A stretch of DNA of 64,000 nucleotides. Source: Epiperipatus broadwayi (taxonomy: Eukaryota; Onychophora; Udeonychophora; Euonychophora; Peripatidae). The stretch's first letter is position 1. The number at the start of each line of letters is the position of its first letter. The position numbers and the translations under genes are program-made. The DNA is taken from positions 124,001-188,000 of the forward strand of contig JAQFVV010000280.1 of assembly GCA_028023455.1 (NCBI GenBank), given 5' to 3'. Under the pieces are notes generated by a model. It searched no databases. It saw nothing but the letters and a program-made list of their open reading frames with translations, and was not told the DNA's origin. Shown here in pieces: positions 35,086-47,859 of this stretch.

Positions 35086-37286
35086 AAGTAATTTTTTTAA
35101 AAAAGAGAGAATTTGGAAAATAGAATTCTTTGTTCTTCTGAAAAATACTCCAAAACTCTTTTACAGAAGCATCATACATATAATAAACATATTTATTTTT
35201 AAATTTATGGTCATCCGACACTATAGTAGAAGAAATTTATATCTTTAACAATAGACAAATATAAATTTGTCCATAATATTGTTTTCAAATAATAAATATT
35301 GGGCGAAAACCAGTTCAATAATAAAGAAAATATTTATTTTTATATAGTTGTTTTATTTCAATTGTGCTGGAATTATTATTAAATATATATCTTAAGTGTA
35401 ATCAATATATTTTGTTTAATATATCTAGTGTTATTGAACACTTAATATTTAATAGTAAATAAATAAAATAAAAAATTGAATGATTTTCTGCTTCAAAGTA
35501 ATTTGAGGTCTAGATATGACAGAGCTGGCCCTTACCCTGGACTTTGCACTCCAATATCCACCACTCTACTACTTCACAGTGGTTTTATTGAAGTTCAAGA
35601 ATAAAATCTATACTATTTTTAAACTTTTAAAGTTTTTTTGTGAATGAGTAACTTATAGCATCAGAAAAGTTAAGTCACTGTTGAATCTGTTCTAAAATAA
35701 TTAAACGTTAATAGCACTTTGAGAGATGTCCAATTTTTTTTTAGAAACTAAAAGTTAATGACACGGTATAAATTATTTATTTATTCTAAATTTGCATTAT
35801 TTGTACATTTCAACTTTTAAATTCAAAACTGTCCAAGGATTTTTGGGACATTATAGTTTTCATTAATAAAATGTGTAAATTTACATGTAGACAACATCAT
35901 ATACAAATTATAAAATATTTTTTTGCAAATAGTGATAAATCAAATATCACTATAAAAATGAGATGTTTATGCAAGAAAAAAAATTTTCTATTCTTATGAA
36001 TATATGAATTTAAAAATTATAAAAGAAATATTATATAATAAAACTAGGTGCAGCTAAATTTATTTATTAGACTTCCTTAAATTGTTTATGAACCTTAAGA
36101 ATATATTTAAAATGGAAATAAGCTGAAAAGATCATAAGTTTATATAAACTTTATTATATAATATCAATAATTATGCGCTTATAACGCTCGTTAAAGAAGT
36201 TATATATATCATTAAATTTATTTAAAGCTTAGCGCTTTCAAAGCTCTATGACTTCATAATCAAATTATTTTTAAAAAAATTGGTAAACATAATATTATGG
36301 ATTCAGTGCCAATAAAAGTGTGACACTCCTCTGTTTTTACAATTTAGGCATTGACAATCATTGGATTAAACAGATTTTTGCTTTTAGTTAAAAATAACTA
36401 GACACCCATTTTTTCATCAATACTATATGATGGCTAATTTGTTTAGACAGCTAGCTACTTGAAAAAAAAAATCCTAAGCCTTCTTGTGATTGAAAAAAAG
36501 AATCCAGGGTTTACTGACTCAAACTTAAATTCTAGCTATTGATGTGAAAAGTGGAAGTGTTATCAATATATTATCTGTCTCTAATAATAAAAAAATGGAC
36601 TAGAAGAAATATTGAATAACTAATACCAATAGTTTGATAAATATAATTTTAAAAACATTTAGTTAATCAAAATAACTTCTACTTTATCTACTGATATTTT
36701 TATAAAAGTTATCCTATTGAAATTAATACTGAAAGTGACAAAGCATGAAAAATGTATTATTCATTGCTTTCATTGAGAAGATATGGCTGAAGATAACACA
36801 CAATAAAGAACTACAGTAAGACAAAGTATAGTTTTCTGTAGAAGTTTTTTAAAAAAGAAAGATATTTAATAAACAGACTAAAAAATTAATATGTTATTTG
36901 TATAAACAATTGTATTTCAAGATTGGATTCGTATAGTCATTGCTAAACTCATCCCTAGTGTTTTATTGTTTGGGTAGGGGGAATTAAGGAATATTCTGCT
37001 TTTTTCTTCTGGATTTAATATGGCCAGATTTATTTACTAATGTCTGTCACTAATGATGATAGTGTTCATAATAAAGCATTGCATGAGGTGACATTTGGAT
37101 TTTTGAATTGTAGTTTTATTGTACACACACATATATATAGAAAGAGAGAATTAAGAAAAAAGTTGTACTAATAAAAATAAAAAGTTAAGTGTATATATGG
37201 GTGTAGGTTACATAATATTATTTATACATTAATATACCTATATAAATAGGATGAAAGAAATGATATTGTTACATTTTTATTTATTA
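35086..37286. other. AT-rich, no gene recognised
   Basis: No coding or repeat structure that I can support. A less AT-rich patch at 35,505-35,590 has splice-like sequences but no convincing exon. 37,121-37,150 has CA/TA microsatellite sequence. Confidence 0.5.
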
Positions 37287-38029
37287 CTAGCCATACAAGC
37301 CATGCGTTGGTGGGGCTTAATCTGGTTAAATGGAAAAGAAAGAAAAGAGAAAGAGCACGTTTCTAATATGTTTAATTTCACAATGCTTGTGGGTATACAA
37401 TATTTTTTGCTGTTTCATTGTCTGTGCAGATATAGAGATTGTCTGTTTTGCCTATTCTAGAACATGCAACATATAATTGTCCATGTGAGAAGCAATCCGT
37501 GTCTAGATCTAAACCACACAATTCTAAAGATTGGCACTGAGCTTTGTTGATGATGGTTGCAAACGCCAATCGAATTGGAAATTGCAATTTCTTAAATTGA
37601 AATGGCATATTCGTTAAAATCATAGGAATGCGAGGAATGAGGATATCTTCACCTTTGAAAGGTCCTGTCAATATTGAATTGCTTCTATGGTGTTGCTCAT
37701 TAGAATAGCTCGTTCACTCAGCCAATCATGATTCTTATAATTGGTTTGAATATTGGGAAATACTTTTTCAACCAATTTTTCTTTTGCCATCACTAAATTG
37801 CAGAAGTAAAAACGAAATGAAAAACAATGAAAAAAATATACTCACGAAATTACCTATCACAGGTATGACATCTATATAATATAAGGTATATAAATAGTAT
37901 GTATATAAAAACACGCATTATTCGAATGCAACGTTGTGTCAAAATTTCAAAGCAATCGGTGAAGAACTTTCGGAGATTTAAGATTTTGAACAAACGAACA
38001 TTTACATTTTTATTTATAATTTATATAGA
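37287..38029 (-). mobile_element. Helitron deletion derivative with both ends
   Basis: On the minus strand the 5' end is A|TCTATATAAATTATAAAT (38,029 inward) and the 3' end is CTAG|T at 37,287. This is the A-T insertion pattern and TC...CTRR ends of Helitrons. Eleven bases before the CTAG end a short stem AAGCC/GGCTT closes a loop containing CCACCAACGC, the Helitron 3' hairpin in decayed form. The body holds two pieces of the PIF1-like helicase C-terminus and nothing of Rep, so this is a 743-bp non-autonomous derivative. Confidence 0.8.
37378..37800 (-). pseudogene. Helitron PIF1-like helicase C-terminal fragments
   Basis: The first piece (about 37,797-37,672) reads MAKEKLVEKVFPNIQ and HDWLSERAIL, ending at a stop. 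The second (37,671-37,378) reads GEDILIPRIPMIL, FPIRLAFATIINKAQ, HGQLYVACSRIGK and ends KNIVYPQAL. These blocks are in the order of the helicase end of animal Helitrons, close to their consensus. Roughly 60-100 residues expected between the two pieces are missing, so an internal deletion joined them out of frame. Ending in a VYPQAL-type motif a short distance before the 3' hairpin is the normal arrangement. Confidence 0.85.
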
Positions 38030-38451
38030 TTATCACTTACATACATATGTGTGAAAATAGTTTTACTAAACAACAATTTAGTCACTTTTCTACCAATTGT
38101 TAAAAATGGATAAAAAGAAGTTCCCTTCTTTTGAATAAAAAAAATTGTTTTTATGAAAGGAGTTAGAGTGATCTGAGTTTTTATATAAATGGATAGGTAC
38201 GAAATGCTGAAATTTGAAATTAAGAGTGTGCTGATAAAAAAATTAAAAGATAAAATTAAACGCTAACAATCAGCAGAGAAATCTAAGAGGATGTGGAGTG
38301 TGGTATAAAATTAAAAGTATTAAATCAACAACAACAAAAAACAACTTTGAAACATATTAAACCCAGGAAAATTACCCTAAAAAAATAAATTTTAAGTTAT
38401 TTTTATGGTATAAATGGCCATTAGTCTATTCAATAAAATGTAAAATATCTT
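38030..38451. other. AT-rich spacer
   Basis: Nothing recognised between the Helitron and the SINE. Confidence 0.4.
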
Positions 38452-38560
38452 GCATTGGTGGTCGAGAGGTCAGCGCGACTGCCTTGCAGGCAGTTGCCCG
38501 GGTTGCGGGTTCGCGTCCCGGCCGATGCTATGACACTTAAAAAAATAATAATAATAAAAA
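38452..38560 (+). repeat. tRNA-like SINE, copy 2 (best preserved)
   Basis: A 77-nt body (38452-38528) folds as a tRNA. The acceptor GCATTGG pairs with CCGATGC (one T-G). The D stem is GTCG/CGAC. The anticodon stem ACTGC/GCAGT has a 7-nt loop CTTGCAG (U33, anticodon UGC). There is an 11-nt variable region. The T arm CGGG-TTCGCGT-CCCG includes the B box GGTTCGCGTCC. After the body come TATGACACTT and an A-rich tail. Two copies with the same tail and A run show retroposition, so this is a SINE rather than a tRNA gene. Confidence 0.75.
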
Positions 38561-40667
38561 GTAGAATAGAATTTTATATATATAAGGATCCTTTTTTAAA
38601 AAAAAAATGTAGAAGCAAATAATTTTGCTAAATTAAAAAAAAAAAACAACATCCTATCAGTTTTTTTTCCAAAATTCAGTCATAAAGCTACCAAAGCAAA
38701 TGCAAGTTATTGTTAGTAGTAGTAAGATTTGGTCATGTGTGTCAAGAAGCATTTCTAAAAGGAACAGTATTTTTATTTAAAGAATTAAGCTAAAATAACT
38801 TACAGCTTGAAATTTATACAAAGCTTATCTCAAAAGACTTCATAAAACTAAGCATTTATGAAAGAAAATCTATAATGCTTGAGGATTCACTTTGTATATT
38901 ATTGATTTAATAAAAAGTCTACATTGATTAGGCAATACATTTGTCTAAGCTTTATCCGTTAATTTATCTTGCAAAATGAAATTCTTTTTTTTTTTGTCAA
39001 GACTATACTATACTGTATTTTTTTCAACACAGGTATCGATGTCAGTAAAGTATTTTTTGATAAATCAATATGAAATTGCAGAAAATTTATAAGTAAATCA
39101 CATTTCTATATAATGAAGAATATTAACTAATAATGCATAGGTTCTACCTGTTTTCTGAATTTGACAAAAAATACAGTACATTGGTATTATTCCTGCTATG
39201 ATGTGTTACTCTGGAGACATTTGCATCCGATAATATTTATTTAAAGTTTCCATTTATAATGTCATGGCAAGCAAGAATCTTGGCATGACTATTCCATGTC
39301 AAATAAACTGACCCTTTCCTTTCTATTTCAGAAGATATTAAATGGTTCAGTCCACTACGGTGATTCTCCACAATAGAATTATATATGTTTTTTTATTTAG
39401 ACAGTATTATAATGACTAGCATTTCATCAGAAAAATTCATCATTAATTTGTTTTTATTTTTTATTTTTAAAATTTGATGTTATAATTAAAATTTGTCATT
39501 TTCATGAAAGCAAATTCTCACATAATTAATTAATTAGATAATTACAAAGATTTTTATGGGAGGAATGGAATATAATTCATCTGTAATCTTTTAACATTTT
39601 TGTAATGCATAGTCTATAATCCACTATTGCACATAGAAATTTAGCAAATTATCAATGTTCTCTGGCATCTAGCATCCAGATAAATGTTTAAGGAAAAAAA
39701 GTGGATCTTCCAGGCTTTCATTGGAGAAATTAAATGATAATTTTAATATCTGAATAAATTTTAATTTTGAAAAAAGCAACACATTTTTTTTAAATTTTCA
39801 AAAAAAAATTGTTAGCATTTTATCACCATTGTTGCATAATTTGTATACCTTATCAAATGAACAAAATATTCATAAATAAATTTAATTATTATATTGATAA
39901 TAGAAGATTTTATGAATAAATAAATGTTCTATTATATTGATAAAAATCTTAGACTGCTTCATATTTATATTTCATTCCTAATTTTTTATAGAATAAGTAT
40001 TATGTAAAATCTTTTCAGATTTCTTATAACAAGTTCACCAGTATTGTTGGCATAGGGGTTATTCTACATTCAGTAAGAAAAGCTATCTTAATAGCATGGA
40101 CAATATTTGAGTTAAAAATATTTTGTTCATTGATATTAATCTGAGAATCTTAAATTCTCATTAAAAATCTTGCACTGATATATTATACAATTTATGACCC
40201 ACCTCTTCAAAATCTTTTGGCGTAAAAGGCATTCTTAGGATTTTAAAAGATTGACATATCTATTTCAGAGATATATTAACATGCCTATTTATTTTTATAA
40301 TTCAATTTTTGCTATTATGCCCACAGAAAGTAAAATTCCACTATACCTTTAATAATTGAGTTGAAGATTTTTCATCTTTGTGATAAAGTGAATGAGATTT
40401 GAATGAGTTTAATGCTCAATAGTTTATGCAGTATTATATTATTCATAGTGCTATTTGACTTTGTGAAAAAATACACATCAAAATGCCGGAAAATGTTGTG
40501 AATTTTAAAATATGGAGAGAAGAATTTTTTCAAATAATAATTATCAAACAATAGACTTGCTAAAGATAGATAATGTCTCTGTTTATTGTATGGAAAAAAT
40601 GATCATAAAGTGATTAATTGTGACAGAAATATGTTAAATGTTGATAGACAATGACATTTCTCTAATC
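38561..40667. other. AT-rich, no gene recognised
   Basis: Dense stops. A splice-acceptor-like TTTCTATTTCAG at 39,320-39,331 is followed by only 14 open codons, too little to call an exon. Confidence 0.5.
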
Positions 40668-40675
40668 ATCTAATA

Positions 40676-40982
40676 CAGGGATCCCAAACCCTATGCCTGT
40701 GGGCACCATGGTGCCCGCAGACCATTTTACGTGTGCCCGCCACTATCCAAACACTATAAAAAATTATTTATCTGATACAAATAAATTTAATTTTTAAGAT
40801 TTCTTATAAATTATTGTATTATATTGTAATCAAATTGTAGGTCATACTATACTTTTACAGTGTAAAAGAGTCTATCATTAACAATAACCAACTATAAATT
40901 TACATTGACAAAATAAATGGTGCCCGCCACCTGGCTGGTATTATAGAATGTGCTCTTAAGTGCAAAAGGTTGGGGACCACTG
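40676..40982. mobile_element. hAT-type MITE with perfect 8-bp target duplication
   Basis: The 307-bp element begins CAGGGATCCCAAACC and ends GGTTGGGGACCACTG. These are imperfect terminal inverted repeats of the CAG-G-G hAT type. ATCTAATA flanks it on both sides (40668-40675 and 40983-40990), the 8-bp duplication of hAT transposition. GTGCCCGC occurs several times near both ends (40,709-40,740 and 40,921-40,930), as subterminal repeats. There is no coding capacity. Confidence 0.9.
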
Positions 40983-40990
40983 ATCTAATA

Positions 40991-43849
40991 AATAAAAGAG
41001 CAGAGATTTCAAGACAGAATTAGAATATAGTTTGAAAATGAAAAAAGCAAGTAATTATATTGCTTACTTATGAAATTCACCCTTCTGTGAAGAATAATTC
41101 AGATTATTAACCACTTGTTTTACTACTAAGTCAAAGTATTTTTAAAAACTTATCCAATTTATATTTAGATCAAAATGTAATTATTCTGATAGTTGAAATC
41201 TGCAATTAAAATATGTTAATGATTTTAAAAGGTATTTAATAAAATGTCAAATAACACTCTACAAGATAGAAATTTAAATCAAATAAAATTATTTAAAATA
41301 AAATTCTGGGATCCAATGACTTATTAAATAGGCTTCATTGTAAAAAAAAAAAATGAAGTCCTAATTTATCTATAAATTTATAAACACACACAGAAGTCTA
41401 ATATTTGTTTGATACTTATCTTTTTCTTTAATTTTTACTCCAAGTTTTACACATTATAATTTTATTGAATAGATTTGCAAATGCCTTTTTGTTTTACTTT
41501 GCAAAAGTATAACTCAGATTTTTTTTTTATTCATATAATTTCATATTTTATATGGCTTTTTTTTTTCAAGCTGATTTTTTTTTCTTTTTTGTTTGCAATA
41601 AATAGTATTTTTTTTATAACTGAATATTATATTTTAAATTATGTTTCTTATAAAAAAAACTGTCAATCAGTAATTTATTTATATATTCATGAATTTACTT
41701 GATATTATCAAGAAAAATTCGTCCACAATCTTAGATATACATTAATGTGTGATATAGCTATCTCTAAAACAAACCAAAGTATGCATTTGTAGGGATTCTG
41801 ATTATTAAATTAAAGGACGGTAATAGTATTAAGATATAGAGTTTTTTTTTTTTTAATTTTTTTAAAATTTTGTGTATGATCTAAAAATGCTAGCTCCACC
41901 TCTGCATTAATCTATTTTTTGGAGAAAAACCAGTGACTAGTTTATTTAAATACTTAGATTTATAATAATCTATGATCAATGAATAAATTCATTTGCAGAA
42001 AAATAATATGGACTTACATGTAAATGACTAAATATTTTAAAACTATATAGCTTGAGTTAATTTTGAGTAAAATGTGTGAGTGTTGTTAGTTTCAGTGAAT
42101 TATAATGAATTATTAAGATTTAAAAGATACAATAAAGTAATGACAAAAAAAAAAGGAAAAGATTAAAACTAAATGGATAGCCTAAAAGATAGATGGACAA
42201 TCAAAACGAGCTTATAGAAAATCATGGTAGATAAATGTGCTAAAAGAATGTAAGGCAATGGAAAACCTACAAATATATTTAAATGGTAAATTAAATGAAA
42301 TAATACAGGGAAAGTGATATGTTATTGATAATTAACCATTATAAATAATGAGGGAAAGGAGATAATAGTATAATTATTTACAATACATTTTTATTTTAAT
42401 AAACACAATTAATTTTTGAACCTGTGCATTTTACTGTTGTATTATCTGTCAAATGTGTTAAAGTTTTTTACTTAAGACAAACAAAAAAAAAATTTAAAGA
42501 TCCGTATTATATAAAGTATAATTAAAATATGACTATATGCAAAAAGTATTATTGAAATATAAAAAACTTGAAAGACAAAATGTATTTGTTTTTAAATATA
42601 TGTATAGTAAAAAAATATCACACATGTATTTATATAGATCTGTAATACACTGATTTATAAATGTCTCAATTTTTATCTAACTGCTTTCATAATTTTATTT
42701 ATCATGTTTAAGAAAGGTTAGTAAAAAACAGTAATGATCGTTAGACTAATCAATCATCACTGATGATACATGATTTATCAAGGATACATGTAATACAGTA
42801 ATTTCCTTCTTGTTTTCTGTAATTCAGTAAAATAGTCATTAAAATTTTCTTTGAAAATCATTCTAATTATAGTCTTGAGCTTGATTAAATTTATTTGCTA
42901 ATTGCCTGCTAATTAATAGTAGGACTTTTGGTCCTTATTGTAGTTTAAGAGCATTTATTTTCTTAGTTAATTATGACTCTAGTTGTCTTTCTTTTCCAAC
43001 TTCAGTAACCATTATATAAATGATATAGTTTTAGGTTTTAGCCTTTTGATGTGGAAAGCAACTTCTGCACTGATTTTAGTTTCATTGTGTTAGTTTTTTA
43101 GTTAAAGTTGGTTCACTTAGGAGACTCTATACCCAGGCTATTTTTGAAGCAGTTAGTTTTTTATGGATGTTTAAACAACTATACTGTATTAATTGGTCAA
43201 ACTGAATTTATTTTTTTAATAGTTGAACCAAATATTCTAATAAAAACAGAATAATTAATAATTTCTGTATAAGTTAGAAATTATTTACAATATTAATAAT
43301 CCATCTACAGAAGGAGTTAACTCTTTAATTAGATGATGAAAATAATTCAACAATTATTAACTAAATTGATTTGTTAATGAACTGGTTGGGTTTACAGATA
43401 GCTAGAATGAACTTAATAAAATGGTTAACAAAATTAGATTTATATAAAATGCTAATACGGCTCCAGTATAAAAGTTTAATTTGGCAGTTGCAGAAAAAAA
43501 GTATAATTTATTAGAAATAGTTTTATTATTAGAATTTAATAGCTGATGATAGTAATGTGAGGTACAGTAGTCTTCCAGAAATTGGCATAATTTCCAATAA
43601 ATCGTACTTCCTCAAAATTATTATATCCCAAAGCAACAAATTCTTGATGAAATTATTCACACACCTCTCTAGCAAATGATCTTGTTCCATTCAATATTTA
43701 TAAGCATCTAAATTATATTATTTCACTTATTCTACATAAGTATTATAATCAATTTTGTTTACATGATTATTATATACCTAACCTATACACTAATGTAATT
43801 TTCTGCTTTGGAAAAAACTCAAAAACTAAATAACCACCAATAAATGACC
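40991..43849. other. AT-rich, no gene recognised
   Basis: The open stretch at 41,475-41,702 is Phe/Ile/Tyr-rich, as random AT sequence gives. No structured repeat found. Confidence 0.5.
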
Positions 43850-44430
43850 TCTGTCTCATCACCATTAGATGATATTGATCAAGAAATGTTTGCAAGAATT
43901 ATTCTTAAATAACTAAATGATCCTATCCTCCCTATATTTTCCTCGTCACATTATACAGTTAAAACTTGCTGTGTATCTCAAGCTATTCTATTAGCCCAGG
44001 AGTCAATATTATATGCAAAACAAAATAAATTAAATTATGTCACATGGAAGATTGTCTTTAAGGCTGATTTTGATCTGGTAAACTGGGAATACTTATTTAG
44101 CACATTAAGCAAATTTATGCCAAGCTGTGCACTTCTAATTACTGCCATAAAAATTATCTTACCAACAGGTCTATCAAACTAAAAAAGTATATGCACATCT
44201 CTTCTCCTTTTAAGCCAATCAAAGTAACTCCACAAGGTTTACCACTTGCTTCACTACTATTTGCAATATCTGTAGACCCATAATCAAGGAGATTGAGCAG
44301 TGTACAGAAAGCCTCCCCCCCCCTCATTTTGGTACTGTACCGGTAGAAAAACACACATCGATCCAACAAACCCCTGAATACAGGTAAAGTACCTCGAGTC
44401 CAACCATGTACAAGATCTATAAATCAGGTA
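43850..44430 (+). pseudogene. LINE reverse transcriptase remnant, different family
   Basis: ISQAILLAQES-like sequence (SQAILLAQESILYAKQ, about 43,980-44,025) and IVFKADFDLVNWEYLF (44,050-44,098) match the helix before motif A and motif A itself (FxKAFDxVxWxxL). After a frameshift near 44,165, KVTPQGLPLASLLFAI and SVDP (44,222-44,282) match motif B (QGxPLSPLLFAI). The catalytic motif C was not identified beyond this point. The style resembles L1/Tx1-like RTs rather than the CR1-like copies at 27-35 kb. It is heavily decayed. It could be the upstream part of the LINE ending at 48,753, but 3 kb of unrelated sequence separates them. Confidence 0.5.
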
Positions 44431-46546
44431 CATCATGGATTCTGCTCTATTTACCTATATCCCCAGGTCAAAGATCTAATCCAATAGCCTTTCTCAACAA
44501 TATGATCGAATTCCTTTACTTTCACCGTCCCAGCAGCTGGGTCTTAAAGCATGAGATTCAATTTAATTATATATTTTAGTGAGAACTTGGGTGATTGGTT
44601 GATAGGTATATTTAAAAATCAAAATTTATTTAAAATAAAAGTAAAAATGATTCGAAGAACACTGGAAGTTTGGTTTTAGTTATATATGTATTTAAAAATC
44701 CTTTAGCATTTTACATTAGTTTAACTCAAGCTCTAAAAACAAAAAATACAATCTTTAAATTAACTTTATAATTATATGAGTTCATGATGACTTTATTTAT
44801 ATTAGCAGTTAACATTGACATTATTGAGTTTGTACAATTTATTTTGTGAAGTTTATACACCTTTACTTTTGTTTACATTTATTCTCCTTTTAAAATAACA
44901 AAAATTATTTTATAATTAAATGATCACGGATTTCAAAATTCCCTGTGCACATTTAGTACAAGCTTGTAATATAGCGGTAGGTTTAAACATCTGCCTAACG
45001 CACATATATAAGAATGTCTATTTTAATGAATTCTTTATACAAGATTTAAAAAACATTTCTATTGAAAAAAAAAAAACATTAATTAAATAGACGAAGACTA
45101 ATTTGACGTCTTACTCCACTAACAGATAAAAAAATTGGTTTTATTTCTCTTTGTAAAAATAATAATTTAGATTTTAATAACTAATGTTTTATGACATTAG
45201 TGGACCTTGCTGGCATAGCTTATAAATAACTTTAAGATTGTAAGCGATTATAATAAAAAAATAGATCAGTTAATTATCAAGCAAACAAGCCACTTTAGTT
45301 GGACTTACAACTAAAATCAAACCTATAATAAAATATAACGTGAATTAGTCAAAATCAAACGATTTTAACTAATTATGAAAATGAACAAAAGAGTCGATTA
45401 CTCAAGTTGAAGATTCTTTCAGTAGAATCATTTCCCTATGGCTTACTTATTAGATAGGCAAAAGAAAAGCAAAACAATGTCGGATTAATAAATATCCGAA
45501 TGCAAAGGAGAGAAGTAGGTAGGACATACGAGCCGAATTACAGAGACGTATGCCTATTCCAATGAAGAATAAAAAGGAAAATCGATACGTCCACATTTTG
45601 TGTCCATATACCGATAGGAGATAGAATTTATGGAAAGTCAATGTGCCTGTTTCTACAGGTACTATGCAGGCTAACCTACTCTATCTCAGCCACACTATCC
45701 AATTTACAGAGTATGCGAAAATGGAAGCTAACTCTGAATCACCAAATCAATGACCGTTTTAGGTCTGTTCATGATACTCCAAGCATTTTTTATTAACCCG
45801 AGATATTATAATTATTAAATAGGAACGAATTATAATTAAATAGCCTTAAAATGATCTAATACTGCATAGAGATCAACCTGTGTAAACAACTACTTTCGGT
45901 AATATTTAACCTACAAAAAAAAAACATACATATAGAAATAAGGGAATTTAATTCTCAAAAAATCCCCCCTTCCCTCTTTCCTAACTTAAAAAAAAGGCAA
46001 GATAATTAACTGATGCTATCCAGCGGCGCTGTTACTAGGTCAAAATCTATAGCATATTTTATCCTATTTTGAATTACAGAAATATAAAATAATAAAATCC
46101 CATTCTGGGAAATCTATAATAAATTTATTTAAAATTATGGTAGATTTGTTTAGAAATATATATATATTCGACATAGCTTCACTTGCGAAATAAAAATAGA
46201 TTAACTTATTTTACTTTTAAAATTAAATTGTACTTTGCAAAAACTCCCCCTAGTAAATATAATTTGCTCTCTTAGCAAATTACTATCCTTAAGTCCCCGT
46301 GAGTGAAGCCAGTCAAAATAAAAAAAATCAAAGCATGAGATCTCATGGTAAGATTAATATAAAACAAATAACTAAATTCATAGTCAATTAATCAAAATAT
46401 TAAAAATTATGGTGAGCTTGAGTTAATAAAATATTATAATTTAAATGAAAAGGGTTTAAGAATCAGTTAAAAACTTTATGAAAATACATTTATACTCTTA
46501 CAATAATAGTTTCAAACATCTTGATGGAAGTATTTAAGCTCTTCAG
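44431..46546. other. mostly unique, less AT-rich region; no proven gene
   Basis: Better base balance than its surroundings, especially 44,940-45,780. At 45,646-45,659 TGCCTGTTTCTACAG is a good acceptor followed by about 31 open codons to a stop (45,750), but no domain is recognisable. There are no repeat ends. Confidence 0.4.
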
Positions 46547-46649
46547 CATCTTCCTTGGAATTCCCCAGGATGAGTTCTACGGGCGAACATTGGTGGCAGA
46601 TGGCTCTTTTGAAGGCAGGTTTGGACAGCAGCATAATGGAAGATTTCAG
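46547..46649 (+). CDS. candidate host exon, ADAM10-like prodomain fragment
   Basis: TAAGCTCTTCAG at 46,535-46,546 is an acceptor. The 103-nt segment then reads one base plus 34 codons, containing DEFYGRTLVADGSFEGRF and HNGRF. The pattern G-x(n)-G-x4-DGxFEG-x(n)-G-x-F/Y resembles the end of the prodomain in ADAM10/Kuzbanian-type metalloproteases. A donor is possible at CAG|GTCTCA (46,650), though weak; reading on gives a stop at 46,671. GC content is clearly above the neighbourhood. No other exon of such a gene was found, so a lone exon in long introns, or a gene fragment, is equally possible. The family call is tentative. Confidence 0.35.
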
Positions 46650-46876
46650 GTCTCAGGAAAGAAAGGGCAGTGATTTACCCTTTTTACTACTCGATCATCA
46701 TGTCGTGAAGGCTTCTACAACTTTCTTTCTGTCTGTTCTCTGGTCTATCTCTCGTCTCCCTTTCTCAAAAAGGGCCACTATTTATTACTTCCTACTCGTA
46801 TTCGATTTCTGCTGCCTCTGGTCATTTTCAATTTTAAAAACAATCGAAATCATTCTTTTATTCTAATTTTAGAAAG

Positions 46877-47055
46877 TTTGTACCTCGATAAAGATCAATA
46901 TATTTCAATATAATTTTATGTTAGTTTTTAATTTAGATAACAATGTAGAATCTCTACTAATTAATGAATAGAGATTCAACAGTGAATGGATTTTTGGTAA
47001 TTTATCAATGCTTTTAATTTAAACATTTATTTTAAACTTTTTATCGAGGTACAAA
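46877..47055. mobile_element. small MITE with perfect 16-bp terminal inverted repeats
   Basis: TTTGTACCTCGATAAA (46877-46892) is mirrored perfectly by 47040-47055. A second inner inverted repeat (TAGAATCTCTA / TAGAGATTC, about 46,947-46,980) makes the element nearly foldback. Family unknown. Confidence 0.6.
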
Positions 47056-47859
47056 TCTTTTCAAAAAGGCCATCTTGGATTCTTGAACTAAAAATAAAGC
47101 ATTTTAAACATACATATCTAAATTATATATAAAAAAAATTCAAAGTTAATTATTTGAATTCTTTTTTTTCTTTTAATAATATAAATGGAATAACAGTGTT
47201 AGTACAATTATATATATATGATCCAAAATAAAGTATGGGATTTATTCAGGATAGTTAAAAAAATGTTTAAAAAATGTTTTTTTAGAATAATAATAAAAGC
47301 AAATTTTAGTAAAATAAATAATTAGGTGGGTCAGACTGTGAAACGGCAAATCTGAATCAGATTTACCATTTCAGTACTGAGTGATATCTTTTGTTGATGA
47401 TGCTTTGATAGGTTTCAGAGACCTGCAAAATATTTCTTTCCATTCTTCATATTCTGAACAAATTTGAAATTCTAACAAGATCTACAAGTCTAAGTCACCC
47501 ACATCACAGATATCTTTAGGTCACAATCTAACTTCACTCTTCACAGTTACACATCTGTCTTTTCTCAGAATTCCAATTAACTTATCTAAAACACAAGCCA
47601 TTATCTAAATTATCTGGTCATAAACAAGTTCAATACAAAAATAAAAGGCTTCCTAAAATTTCTTTACCTTATAATAAAAGTTTGTATTGTTAATGCTATT
47701 CTGGGTGGTATACTTGCTTACTATAGTCTATGGATGCATCTTTTAAGGAGTACTGTTAAAAATATCATGATCATAATAAAATCATACATCTGGTAATCAA
47801 CATCATATTTCTATCAATTACAAGTAGTTGTTTTCCTATTTGCAGAGATGGTCTTAATC
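47056..47859. other. unassigned, may be upstream part of the following LINE
   Basis: AT-rich with stops. From about 47,340 the composition resembles the LINE remnant downstream, but no motif could be named. Confidence 0.3.

Noticed and set aside
41475-41702. 75-residue hydrophobic open stretch that looks like membrane segments
   Set aside because: T-rich DNA encodes Phe/Ile/Leu by default; no start context, no codon pattern, no neighbouring exon signals.
45661-45753. Possible terminal exon after a good acceptor at 45,646-45,660
   Set aside because: About 31 open codons with no recognisable motif and no poly(A) signal nearby; not enough to annotate.
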